From: Orychophragmus violaceus
Taxonomy: Eukaryota > Streptophyta > Magnoliopsida > Brassicales > Brassicaceae
Direction of reading: 5' to 3'
NCBI GenBank assembly: GCA_030180135.1
Contig: CM058239.1
Location: 1 to 64,000 of the forward strand
DNA: 64,000 bases
This document shows positions 10,735 to 20,606 of the stretch, piece by piece. The position numbers and the translations under genes are program-made. Under the pieces are notes generated by a model. That model was given only the letters and a program-made list of their open reading frames with translations, was not told where the DNA came from and made no database searches. Position 1 is the stretch's first letter, and each line of letters opens with the position of its first letter.

Positions 10735-11616
10735 TGCTGGATTGAAGGATGGTAATAAGGGTTTCGCCGGCGAAATGGAGTTAGTTACGCGATCTTGATT
10801 GAAAGATGGCGAAGAGAATGAGGAGGCTGTGTTGGAGCTGAGGAGAAAATATAGAGAAATGGAGAAGAAGAGTGTGGTCTGGTCCAGAAGTTTCCGAAAT
10901 TGTCAAAATAAAGTTCGTCGCTGAGATTTCGGTTTAGGTCGCCGATTAGGGAGAAGAAGGAACCGAGCGTTCTTCAAAACGAAGTCGTATTGCTAAAGAG
11001 AGTAACAAAGTGGGCCTCCATGAAACCAAGACCCAAGTAGACGACTTTTTCGTAATCTTTTTATTTAGAGCCGTTCGATATGATGAATGCACGTGGCGTC
11101 ATCCTGTGCAATTCCCGCTTTCGTCCGACGTCTGTCCTAAGATATTTTCTGAAAAAATGATTTTTTTTTTTGAGATGGACACGAGTCAAAGAACAAAGCA
11201 CGAAAATTACGAAATAAAGGGAGCGCCAAATCAATCCAACAGACAACAACTGTCTTACCTAGTGGCCCACAACATGTGGGGCACTGTTTTGAAGACAATT
11301 GTCACAGCCTAGACGGCGTCGTTTTAGTGCTCACGTGCTTCAAGCTGTTGTTGGTTCAACCTTTTGTTTCCTTTTAAATGTTTTTTTTACGGTACGTGAA
11401 TGTACTGATTCCTTACATCTGACTGCTCCGTCTGCTACACCGCTATCACATATTAAAGTTTTTAATGTTTTTTGTGGTTCAGTAAACCTCTTAAGTAGTT
11501 TCTTTTTGTTGAATAACAAAACCTCTAAAGTTTGCACACTCTAATGTTTAGATGAAACAGAAATCATGATAAGAAAATATAAAATGAAATAAAATATAAA
11601 TTGTGTATATTAAACA
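10735..11616. other. PDX1.2 5' flank and spacer before Helitron 1
   Basis: It holds the PDX1.2 leader and promoter in the first 200 bases or so. The rest shows no recognisable gene and becomes AT-rich toward the Helitron border at 11617. Confidence 0.4.
10886..10900 (-). promoter_or_regulatory. Heat-shock-element-like motif upstream of PDX1.2
   Basis: The sequence agaagtttccgaaat contains alternating GAA/TTC/GAA blocks about 150 bases upstream of the PDX1.2 start. Spacing between the second and third blocks is one base instead of the ideal two, so it is imperfect. Heat induction of PDX1.2 by HSFA1 factors is known in Arabidopsis; that this site mediates it here is inference. Confidence 0.45.
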
Positions 11617-12294
11617 TCACTAATTATATATATAATAGCAAAATGTCTCTCCAGAAACATGACACCTCAGCATGAGGAAAGATTCTGGAGGCGACACCTG
11701 TTTTAATGATAAAAAATCCTGCACCAATCAGAACATAACGTTTTTCCAAGTCATATACATGTTTTAAAAATAAAATTAAAATGAACAAAAAAAAAACATT
11801 CGCTTCATCTTTTATTCCGATCGATCGTCTTCTCTCTTATTCTCAGGCGATTTTATATGATTTTGTGGCCGCCTCTTCTCCCATCGACTTCCCATGAATT
11901 TACCTTCGATAATCACAGTCGCTTATGGCTTCCATGTCTTCGCTCGAGATTCACCCATATTTTGAGCTTATATCCTTCGATTTTAGTAACTTCCGATGAC
12001 GATTCGCCTCTGCTATCACCGCCGAGCTTATCCGACGAGTTCCTAGAAACCTTCGACCAGAGACTCATCCGGCTTAAATCTTGGATCTGATGGCCTTCTC
12101 TTCTTAATCTTCAGCTTCTGGGTTCATTGATCGTGTACCGTCGCAAGGTACACGATCTCACTCTCATTAAGATTATGTTTCCCTTTACGTCGTTCATTCG
12201 TATTGTATCTGATTCCATGTTCTTTTGGTTGTTGTAGCCTCTGTAACAATTAGGGTTTGTAATTAACTTCTGATGTGTTTCTGCTGTGTTGTAG

Positions 12295-12911
12295 TAGACG
12301 CGGGGAGCGTCTATTTTGGTCTGAAACACCCAGTGAATCCTCACAGACTTTGTATGGCCCATCATCTTAAACTTGCATATGGCCTCCATAGCAAGATGGA
12401 AGTTTATGTCAGTATCTCTCTCATCTTTCATTTGCTTGTTCTTCATCATTTATTTGCTCTTATCACTCACCTTCTTCATGTGTTGTCTATTAGCTTAGCG
12501 TTCACACATGGCATAACCTATGTAGATGGCCCAATTCCATTCCTCCGACTATGTAGAGATACTGCAACGAATCAACCCATAAAATAAGGATTTGTTTCCT
12601 CATCAAATGGCTAGATGTAAGTTCTCAGTCTCATTCAGTGATTGTTTTCTTTTATTCTTGTGCCCAAATCTATCTGTTTACCTAAAAGGAAACCACTTTG
12701 TTGCAGATAATTTGGGAGAGGATTGTCCTGTCATTGAGGATATGTTTGAATTTTGTCAAACTTATGCCGGTCGAACCAAAGGTAGAACATATTATACACA
12801 CAATTATTCATGTTTGTTTGTCACTCTAAAGCTTTGTATACTGACCAAACTTTGTTTACGATGTACATGTGCCACTCAATGATGGAATTGATGACAGTAA
12901 TTTCAGCCGTA
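12295..12911 (+). pseudogene. HDA9-like histone deacetylase fragment captured by Helitron 1
   Basis: Recognisable exon pieces are VDAGSVYFGLKHPVNPHRLC with the following AYGLHSKMEVY, then YVEILQRINP, then NLGEDCPVIEDMFEFCQTYA, and lastly PLNDGIDDSNFSR near 12865-12911. They match the N-terminal part of RPD3-class deacetylases and most closely HDA9 (MKPHRLCMTHH..., NLGEDCPVFEDLFEFCQ). The copy has an in-frame stop after INP and lacks exon 1 and the catalytic core. The first three pieces are in parental order with intervening intron-like DNA; the fourth comes from farther along the parent gene, so the fragment is internally deleted. It is not functional. Confidence 0.75.
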
Positions 12912-13022
12912 TCTCTATATAGAAATGATGAGAACAAGAACCAAGTATGTTTCACTATGTTGATGCTTTGTTTTGTTTGAGCTTATGAGAGGCATGTTTC
13001 TTATATAAAAATCAAATGTGTA

Positions 13023-13226
13023 GATTGTGGAGCTGAATGCTTTGCCCACGCTTGTATTGATGCTTCAGTCAGAAGATCCTTCAATGCATAGCAAAGCGGT
13101 AGGTTCTTATATTGCCTTAGATGGTTGCAGTTGTTTTGATTTGTTCAGTTCCTTATAATATACTATGGAATTCAGATTGGGGCAATCGGAAATCTTGTCC
13201 ACTCATCTCCTGATATCAAGAAAGAG
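13023..13226 (+). pseudogene. Armadillo-repeat exons of an ARIA/ABAP1-type ARM-BTB gene, captured
   Basis: Two exon pieces read LNALPTLVLMLQSEDPSMHS and IGAIGNLVHSSPDIKKE, separated by a short intron with GT/AG borders. They match the ARM repeats of the ARIA/ABAP1 proteins, nuclear proteins with ARM repeats and a C-terminal BTB domain. Only part of the ARM region is present. A further piece of the same gene type lies at 13695-14093, beyond an importin alpha piece. Confidence 0.7.
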
Positions 13227-13451
13227 GTCATTTCGTTACTTTTGTTTGCGATTTACTTTACGTCTAACTGTAGATCAATTAGATCGTATATGTTTCATAT
13301 GAACAACTGGAGATCGAATTCTTGGTTTAATATACTTTGATTTTGTTCTAGAATTTTTGGATCCTTGTTTCTATCGATGGGAAGAATCTTGTTTATCAGA
13401 TCAGGGAGCAGTTTTGTGTGTGTGTGATTATAAGGTCTCTCTGTGTTGCAG

Positions 13452-13694
13452 TTAATAGAAAATCTACCGGGTACGGTTGCTGGATTTGGTCAGAGGATAG
13501 CAACTTAAAACTGGAGACAACAACTCTCTTGCGAAAACTGCTTTCAATTGGTTTGTGACAATTAACAAATCAGCGGTTTGGTTAGAGCATTTAGTCTTTA
13601 TAGTTTGCTTTTTTCTTGGGTAGAGTTAAATCCTCCTATCAATGATGTTGTACAATCTGGTGTGGTCCCTCGCGTTGTGACGTTACTTTCAAGG
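13452..13694 (+). pseudogene. Importin alpha N-terminal fragment, captured
   Basis: ENLPGTVAGF and then, after a broken stretch with in-frame stops, NPPINDVVQSGVVPRVVTLL match the start of the first ARM repeats of importin alpha (LPAMVAGVW..., PPIEEVIQSGVVPRFVEFL). It is short, interrupted by stops and a shift, and embedded between two pieces of the ARM-BTB gene. It cannot make an import receptor. Confidence 0.65.
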
Positions 13695-14093
13695 CCTCAA
13701 ACGGCTTTGTGAGTACACAATCTCTGAGGTAATTACGCAAAACCGAGGTCTTGTTGACTTGTCTATGTTTAAAAACTAAATGGACTTTACTGATGTTGAT
13801 GCATGACATCTGTGTGGATAACATACCATTCATGTATGAGTTAGCAGATACATTCAACGCTTCAGCCCTTAAGCGAGCTTGCACTCTCTTCATTCTTGAG
13901 CATTAAGCGAACTTACACTAAGCTCAGCTCTGAAATATGGTACGCTTACAAAATCATTACATCATTCTAAATTTTTGAAGAAAATTATAACTTGTTTTCT
14001 TCTTTAACGCATGTTTCTCATGTTTATCAAGAAGATTATACCAGTAATCCGGAGTTACATAACTGATATTCTTACACGGCCAGTCCAAGGTAG
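13695..14093 (+). pseudogene. BTB/BACK and C-terminal pieces of an ARM-BTB gene, captured
   Basis: LKRLCEYTISE, YELADTFNASALKRACTLFI with LEH, and IIPVIRSYITDILTRPVQ lie in order but in different frames with intron-like gaps. As remembered, these tail phrases fit ABAP1 better than ARIA. Together with 13023-13226 they show that one ARM-BTB gene donated both ends, with importin alpha sequence between them. Confidence 0.65.
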
Positions 14094-14418
14094 CTCAACC
14101 ATTGTGAAAAACATATAACTTTTTTTTGGTCAAGAAAAAACACAACTTGATTCCATTTTCTGTTAGATAACCAGTCTGTATTTTGTTACTTTGAGGCCCA
14201 CGAAGTATGTAAAAGCAAACAAATCTAAATATCTAAACTACATAAATTTCTATTATGTCTTATCTTTTTAAATATTTTTAGTAGAAACAATCGTTGTTCA
14301 AAAAAAATAATAGTAGAAATAATAAAATTCTTTTTAAAGAACCAATCAAATACATATATATATTTTTTAAAAAAATTATTTAAATCGATCCCGCGGCGCA
14401 GCGCGGGCATATTCCTAG

Positions 14419-14868
14419 TGTAACTAAGCTATGAAAACGAGGAATGTATATAACAAAAGAAATATCTAAATACTTGAATTTGGTTATTCAAGTTTTTGAT
14501 AATCTAATTATAACCTTAACAGATTTATATAAGTGTATAAATTATTTTTCAATTTATTTTATAGATTTGATGTTAAAACAAATTAAAATTAAACTTTTTG
14601 GTTAAGTATATGTTTAGTTATATACTAATCGTCAACACTCATCATTATAATATAAAGTATATAGGGAAATAAATTATCTAAATAATAAAGGAATTTTGAA
14701 TTTTCAAATTTGATAATCCAATAATAATTTTTCATTTAGACAGAGTTTTATTTATTTAAGAATATAAACCATTTGCCAATTTATTTTACAAAAAAAAAAA
14801 AATTGCAACCCAAAGCCAAACCATTTGGCTTAAAAGATTCCTACTATATATTCTCTAAGACCCAAATT
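14419..14868. other. AT-rich spacer
   Basis: Host side of Helitron 1 up to the first recognisable B-family LTR sequence. Very AT-rich; I see no gene or repeat structure. Confidence 0.4.
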
Positions 14869-15139
14869 TTAGAATATCTGCGAATGGTGAATGAATTGCG
14901 TATTGTATAGACGTTAAGGAAAGAAGAACGGAGTCGAGACTATGAAGTCTCTTTCCTTAACTCGAATTATCACCCGCAGTGTGATGGTTATGCGTGACAA
15001 TTGAATCTCAGGATAAAACCGATATCGAAACGATTTCGCAGGAACTCAAAAAACGTTTCCAACGAACGAAAGTACTACAATATACTCTCGAGACTTACTT
15101 TCAAAAGGAGATGAAAGAACTATTATCTCGTGAATGAGT
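14869..15139 (-). repeat. B-family Copia LTR, first part, reverse orientation
   Basis: The reverse complement matches about 25990-26275 of the forward B LTR, including the phrases ttcacgagataatag and catcacactgcgggt. The copy is cut at 15139 by insertion of element A and resumes at 22922. The outer boundary near 14869 is where similarity fades and is approximate. Confidence 0.7.
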
Positions 15140-15773
15140 TTTTGGAAGTTTTGGTTGATCCTGATTCAATTCTCATATTGATATCAACCTAAACATGCAT
15201 TAGATCTAGGTGTTCTTATTTAGAAACATATGATCTCACCTTTTACCTGTTTGTTTGCAGCGGAATTGATGAACAGGTCAATGATCAGGGAGATACACCG
15301 AGAGATGGATCCTTCAAAGGCTCACACACGCAATCACCGGAAACTGGCTGCTAGACCACAAGGAGGCTGGCGCAGAGAGAGGAGAGAGGCGCGGCTAGGG
15401 TTAGGTTGGAAGGAAAAACAGACTCAAGTTTTATTCATAAAACTTGTCTAATTCCTTTTGGGCTTTATGGGCCCAAATACCAATCTGATTAAATTCCATT
15501 TAATCAGACCCATTAATTCTTCTCTCTTAGTACGACAAATGCCTAGCACTTTTGTCGTACTTCTGCTAAGCCGTTCCAACATTATTTCCTGCTAGCTTAA
15601 GCGTGTGACCCATATGGGATCATACAATAAAGGCAATAAGTCCAAGACTTATAGATCATGAGCGGACTCTAGCAAGCCATCATGACCCCCAGCATTGTAT
15701 GACTTATGTCTGATCACTGACATACTCTTACGTTATAGAGACAGTACAGAGATTGCTGGACACAATTCCAACA
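15140..15773 (-). repeat. Element A LTR (3' LTR by element orientation)
   Basis: Same 634-bp length as 22288-22921, aligned throughout. It is preceded (element sense) by the purine-rich tract gtgggagat at about 15774-15784. The 73-codon open frame inside it occurs identically in the other LTR and is not regarded as a gene. Confidence 0.9.
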
Positions 15774-16628
15774 ATCTCCCACTTGAACTGGAATCTCTGT
15801 ATTCATAATCCCTTTCGTCTCAATATCTCGATTAGTCATAAGGCAAGATTAGTGTCATCCTTATAAAGCCTAATCTTGTTCATCGGACTCTGATTTGATA
15901 CTGACAATCCAAACGACTCGGGAAAGTCCGTTTGAGCATGGCCATGCGTTTTCCAGTATTCAAATCTCCGATTGGCCTAGAGATATTCACTCCATTTATA
16001 TTGGAGGGACAAATCCCATCTTGTTCCATCACTGTAAACTACTCATTTCATGATGTACCCAAACAAGGTCCTTATAGCTATCACAGAACGATAGCGTTAG
16101 ACAATGATCAAAGTACATCAGTCCATGTGCAGTTACATGAATGCGAACTCAGGTCTAAGGACTATACTCTATAGTCGTAGTAAGAATCTCTTATGACACA
16201 GATATAAATATCCTGAAGAGTTCTTATAAGCGGGTCTTGTCCGGTCGTATGTTCCCAACATACACCTATGTACTGACTTTGATGCCGTGCATCTATGACA
16301 CATTAAGACTTTGTCATAAGTCACGTACCAATCCAGTCTCACACGGTTGTTGATGTTCCAATTTCAACAACCTTCGACTGGGGACGGAATGATATAAAAC
16401 ATCTATCAAATATAGGGTCTCATGATCAAGCTAAATGACTTCGATGACTCAAGATCAAGTCATTTACTTCGATGACCTATAAAATGGTTCATATCATTTT
16501 GGAACGATTATTTCATCACAGTTAAAATAATCTTGAAATAATAATTTCATTAAAACATAAAATAATGTTTTACAAGAACATATCAAATAACTAAAATAAA
16601 GCTCACAAAACTCCCACTCAAATTTAGA

Positions 16629-19600
16629 TTACATTTCAATGTTTCTAATGCCTACAGCTTCAGTCAGTAACTCGAGCTTAGGCCTTGGGAGTGGCTTTGT
16701 CAACGGATCAGCGACATTATCATCTGTCGGAACTCGGCTGATCTTGACTTCCTTTCTATTAATGATGTCACGTATCAAGTGATATCTTCTTTGAACATGC
16801 TTGGATTTCTGGTGTGATCTTGGTTCCTTTGCCTGAGCTATAGCACCATTGTTGTCACAAAACAGTGCCAGAGGCTCAGCCGCATCTGGTATCACACCTA
16901 GTTCCATAATGAACTTTCGTATCCAAACAGCTTCCTTCGCTGCTTCCGAGGCGGCGATATATTCAGCTTCTGTAGTGGAATCAGCAACGGTGTCCTGCTT
17001 GGAGCTTCTCCAACTTACTGCACCGCCATTCAGACAAAAGATATAACCGGACTGTGACCGGAAATCATCAGTGTCTGTCTGGAAACTTGCGTCCGTGAAT
17101 CCACTGACTTTAAGCACATCACTTCCACCGTACACCAAGAACTTATCCTTAGTATGTCTTAGATACTTCAAGATATTCTTTACGGCAATCCAATGGTTTT
17201 CACCTGGATTTGACTGGTATCTACTCGTCATGCTCAATGCATAAGCAACATCAGGACGAGTACAGATCATGGCATACATAACAGATCCTATTGCAGATGC
17301 ATAGGGAATGTTCTTCATACGCTCGAGCTCAGCAGCCGACGTAGGGCTCTGCTTCTTGCTTAGCGTTGTGCCATGTACCATCGGCGTGAAGCCCTTCTTG
17401 GAATCTTTCATGCTGAATCTTTGTAGGACTTTGTCAATGTATGAGTCTTGACACAAGCCTATCAGCCTCTTAGGTCTATCCCGATAGATCCTAATTCCAA
17501 GAACGTATGCGGCTTCACCCATGTCTTTCATGGAAAAACAACTTCCAAGCCAGTCTTTTACAGACTTTAACATTGGAACGTCGTTTCCGAGAAGCAGTAT
17601 GTCATCAACATACAGAATAAGAAAAACGATTTTGCTCCCACTAGTTTTCTTATACACGCATTGTTCTTCTTCGTTTCTAATGAAGTCAAATTGCTTGATC
17701 GCTTCATCAAAACGAAGATTCCAGCTCCTCGATGCTTGCTTCAATCCATAAATGGATTTATGAAGCTTGCATACTTTCCCAGCATTCTTTGGATCTATGT
17801 AACCGTCAGGTTGTGTCATATACACATCCTCTTCCAGAATACCATTCAGGAAAGCGGTTTTCACGTCCATCTGCCAAATTTCATAATCATGAAAAGCTGC
17901 AGTTGCTAGTAGAATCCGAATAGATTTCATCATAGCCACCGGTGAATAGGTTTCATCGTAGTCCACACCGTGAACTTGTCTGAAACCTTTTGCCACCAAC
18001 CTGGCTTTATAAATCTGGACATTTCCATCCACGTCAATCTTCTTCTTGAAGATCCATTTGCACTCGATGGCTTTTACACCAGCGGGTAAGTCAACCAACG
18101 AAAATACTTGGTTGACCGACATGGAGTCCATTTCGGAATCAGTGGCCTTGCGCCACTTAGAGGAACCTGGGCCCATCATGGCTTGATTGAAGTTCGATGG
18201 TTCATCACCATCAATGATCAAAAGATCATGACAGTCAGTCACGAGGAATCCCTGATATCTCTCGGGTTCGTGACGGATCCTCCCGGATCTTCGAACTTCC
18301 GGTACTACAGGTTCAGGCTCTACAATTTCTTGTAGATCCTCCTGCTGCTCTTCCTCATTAGGTTGAGCAGTATCCTGTTCATCTTGAATTTCTTCAAGCA
18401 GTACCTTACTCCCACTTTCTTTCTTGGAGAGAAACTCCCTCTCAAGAAAGTTACAATCCCGGGCAACAAAGATCTTGTTCTCGGAACGTAGATAGAAGTA
18501 ATAAGCCTTGGTTTCCCGTGGATAACCAATGAAGTAGCATTTATCAGATTTTGGTGTAAGCTTATCTGAGATTAATCTCTTAACATAGGCTTCACAACCC
18601 CAAATTCTTAGATAAGACAGCACTGGAGCTTCTCCAGTCCATAATTCATATGGTGTCTTAGCTACTGCTTTTGATGGCGCTCTGTTTAGTGTGAACACTG
18701 CTGTTAGCAGAGCATATCCCCAAAGGGATATTGGAAGGTCTGTGTGACTCATCATAGATCGAACCATATCCAATAAGGTCCGATTTCTCCTCTCAGATAC
18801 ACCGTTCCATTGAGGTGTTCCAGGAGGAGTGAGTTGGGATACGATCCCACACTCTCTCAGATGATCACTGAATTCCTGGCTTAAGTATTCTCCTCCTCGG
18901 TCGGACCGAAGAGCCTTAATGCTTTTGCCAAGTTGGTTCTGTACTTCATTTTGGAATTCTCTGAACTTTTCAAAAGATTCAGACTTATGTTTCATCAAAT
19001 AAACATATCCATACCTACTGAAATCATCAGTGAAGGTAATGAAGTACTGATAGTTTCCTCTTGCATTTGTGGACATTGGGCCACACACATCAGTGTGTAT
19101 CAGGCCCAATAAGTCACTGGCCCTCTCGTTAGGTTTATTAAAGGGGGCCCGTGTCATTTTGCCCATCATGCAGGATTCGCATTTCTCACATGACTCAAAG
19201 TCAAATGAGCCAAGAAGTCCATTCGAATGGAGCCTCTTGATAAGTTTCTCGCTGATGTGCCCTAAACGACAATGCCATAGAAACGTTCGGTTTTCCTCAT
19301 TAGGTTTAAACCGTTTGGTATTAATGTTATAAATTGGCGCGGATTGATCGAGTATGTAAAGCCCATTCGTAAGAGGGGCAGAACCATAGAACAGATTGTT
19401 GCGATTGAAGGAACATAATTTATTCTTAACTGAAAAATCATAACCTTCCAAATCCAACAAAGAAATTGAAATAATATTTCTGCTTATAGCAGGTACAAAA
19501 TAACAATTATTAAGTTCTAAAATCAATCCCGAAGGTAAAGACAACAAGTAAGTTCCTACAGCTAGTGCTGAAACTTTCGCTCCATTTCCAACTCGTAGCT

Positions 19601-20606
19601 CTACTTGTCCTTGCTTCAGCCTTCTACTGTTGCTGAGTGCCTGCATATTAGTACAAATATGAGCCCCACAACCAGTATCCATGACCCATGAGGTATTATC
19701 AGAAGTAGTTGTATTAACTTCTATAACAAAAATACCTGATGAAGAAGTCTCGAAAGTCTTCTTCTTTAATTCCTTTAGACCTTCCTGGAATTTCTTACAA
19801 TCTCTTCTCCAATGCCCCAGTTCTTTGCAGAACCTGCACATGTCAGTGGGCCCAGCCTTGGACTTGGGCTTGGGCTTTGGCGTGTCCTTGTCCACGACTT
19901 GGACACCCTTGGCCTTTCCCTTATCCTTAGCAGAAGACTTCTTAAACCCCTTGCCCTTCTGTACCATAAGTACATTGGGGTCCTTGGCGGTTTTCTTCAA
20001 ATTGGGCTCTGCAGTCTTGAGCATTCCGTGAAGCTCAGGCAGTGTCTTACTCAAGCCATGCATGTTAAAGTTCAGAATGAACTGATCATAGCTTGCAGGT
20101 AAAGACTGCAGAATGATGTCGCAGGCAAGTTCTTGGCTGATTGGGCAGTCGAGTTTGTGAAGATGATCGAGATAACCCATCGTCTTCAACACATGAGGAC
20201 TCACTGCCGCATTCGCAGCCAACTTACAGTCCAAGAGGTTCTTAACTGTCTGGAACCTCTCGGTCCTAGCCTGTTCCTGAAAAAGCGATTTCAGGCTTGC
20301 CATGATCTCGATTGGAGACAATACACTTTCGAACTGTTTTTGCAGCTCAGGAGTCATTGTCACCAACATCAGGCAATAAACATCATTTTCATCTGACGAA
20401 TGCTTTTCCCAAGCATTGTGCAGAGTCCTGGCAGCATTGGCAAGAGGCCTCTCGGGGAGGGGATCTCGAAGGACATAATCCTTCTTCTCCTGCTTGAGGA
20501 CCAGCCTCAAGTTCCTTGACCATGTCAGGAAGTTCGTTCCAGTCAGCTTCTCCTTCTCGAGAACAGACCGGATCGAGAATGTGTTTTGAGTGCTTGTAGT
20601 AGTCAT
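16629..20606 (-). CDS. Copia gag-pol polyprotein, element A
   Basis: One uninterrupted frame of 1325 residues, the usual size and order for plant Copia elements. Domains in order: gag; zinc knuckle CRFCKELGHWRRDC (CX2CX4HX4C) near residue 260; protease with DTG in the phrase WVMDTGCGAH; integrase with an HHCC zinc-binding part followed by the D,D-35-E core (TDVCGP, SDRGGEY, WNGVSERRN); reverse transcriptase with YVDDILLLGND; RNase H with DASF, TEAEY and DNNGA. No catalytic residue I can check is missing and there are no stops or shifts, so it may be competent. It differs from the element C product at about eleven positions. Confidence 0.95.
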   Translation of the reverse strand: MTTTSTQNTFSIRSVLEKEKLTGTNFLTWSRNLRLVLKQEKKDYVLRDPLPERPLANAARTLHNAWEKHSSDENDVYCLMLVTMTPELQKQFESVLSPIEIMASLKSLFQEQARTERFQTVKNLLDCKLAANAAVSPHVLKTMGYLDHLHKLDCPISQELACDIILQSLPASYDQFILNFNMHGLSKTLPELHGMLKTAEPNLKKTAKDPNVLMVQKGKGFKKSSAKDKGKAKGVQVVDKDTPKPKPKSKAGPTDMCRFCKELGHWRRDCKKFQEGLKELKKKTFETSSSGIFVIEVNTTTSDNTSWVMDTGCGAHICTNMQALSNSRRLKQGQVELRVGNGAKVSALAVGTYLLSLPSGLILELNNCYFVPAISRNIISISLLDLEGYDFSVKNKLCSFNRNNLFYGSAPLTNGLYILDQSAPIYNINTKRFKPNEENRTFLWHCRLGHISEKLIKRLHSNGLLGSFDFESCEKCESCMMGKMTRAPFNKPNERASDLLGLIHTDVCGPMSTNARGNYQYFITFTDDFSRYGYVYLMKHKSESFEKFREFQNEVQNQLGKSIKALRSDRGGEYLSQEFSDHLRECGIVSQLTPPGTPQWNGVSERRNRTLLDMVRSMMSHTDLPISLWGYALLTAVFTLNRAPSKAVAKTPYELWTGEAPVLSYLRIWGCEAYVKRLISDKLTPKSDKCYFIGYPRETKAYYFYLRSENKIFVARDCNFLEREFLSKKESGSKVLLEEIQDEQDTAQPNEEEQQEDLQEIVEPEPVVPEVRRSGRIRHEPERYQGFLVTDCHDLLIIDGDEPSNFNQAMMGPGSSKWRKATDSEMDSMSVNQVFSLVDLPAGVKAIECKWIFKKKIDVDGNVQIYKARLVAKGFRQVHGVDYDETYSPVAMMKSIRILLATAAFHDYEIWQMDVKTAFLNGILEEDVYMTQPDGYIDPKNAGKVCKLHKSIYGLKQASRSWNLRFDEAIKQFDFIRNEEEQCVYKKTSGSKIVFLILYVDDILLLGNDVPMLKSVKDWLGSCFSMKDMGEAAYVLGIRIYRDRPKRLIGLCQDSYIDKVLQRFSMKDSKKGFTPMVHGTTLSKKQSPTSAAELERMKNIPYASAIGSVMYAMICTRPDVAYALSMTSRYQSNPGENHWIAVKNILKYLRHTKDKFLVYGGSDVLKVSGFTDASFQTDTDDFRSQSGYIFCLNGGAVSWRSSKQDTVADSTTEAEYIAASEAAKEAVWIRKFIMELGVIPDAAEPLALFCDNNGAIAQAKEPRSHQKSKHVQRRYHLIRDIINRKEVKISRVPTDDNVADPLTKPLPRPKLELLTEAVGIRNIEM

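Larger units (their letters stand above)
11617..14418 (+). mobile_element. Non-autonomous Helitron carrying host gene fragments (Helitron 1)
   Basis: The right end has the classical Helitron 3' terminus: a GC-rich hairpin at 14390-14407 (stem cccgcg/cgcggg), a short spacer, then CTAG at 14415-14418 followed by host T. The proposed left end starts TCACTA at 11617 after host A, giving the expected A/T insertion without target duplication. The left end is assigned from the TC start and the typical AT-rich opening and is less certain than the right. The 2.8-kb interior has no Rep-helicase. Instead it carries exon pieces, some with their introns, from at least three host gene families. Confidence 0.75.

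Noticed and set aside
11857..12090. Forward open frame at the start of Helitron 1
   Set aside because: Could be a captured 5' exon or UTR, but I cannot match it to HDA9 or any other family, so no gene is called.
15230..15451. 73-codon frame, repeated at 22378-22599
   Set aside because: Identical because it lies in the two LTRs of element A.
19669..20600. Several forward frames opposite gag of element A
   Set aside because: Antisense shadows; the same shadows recur opposite gag of element C.
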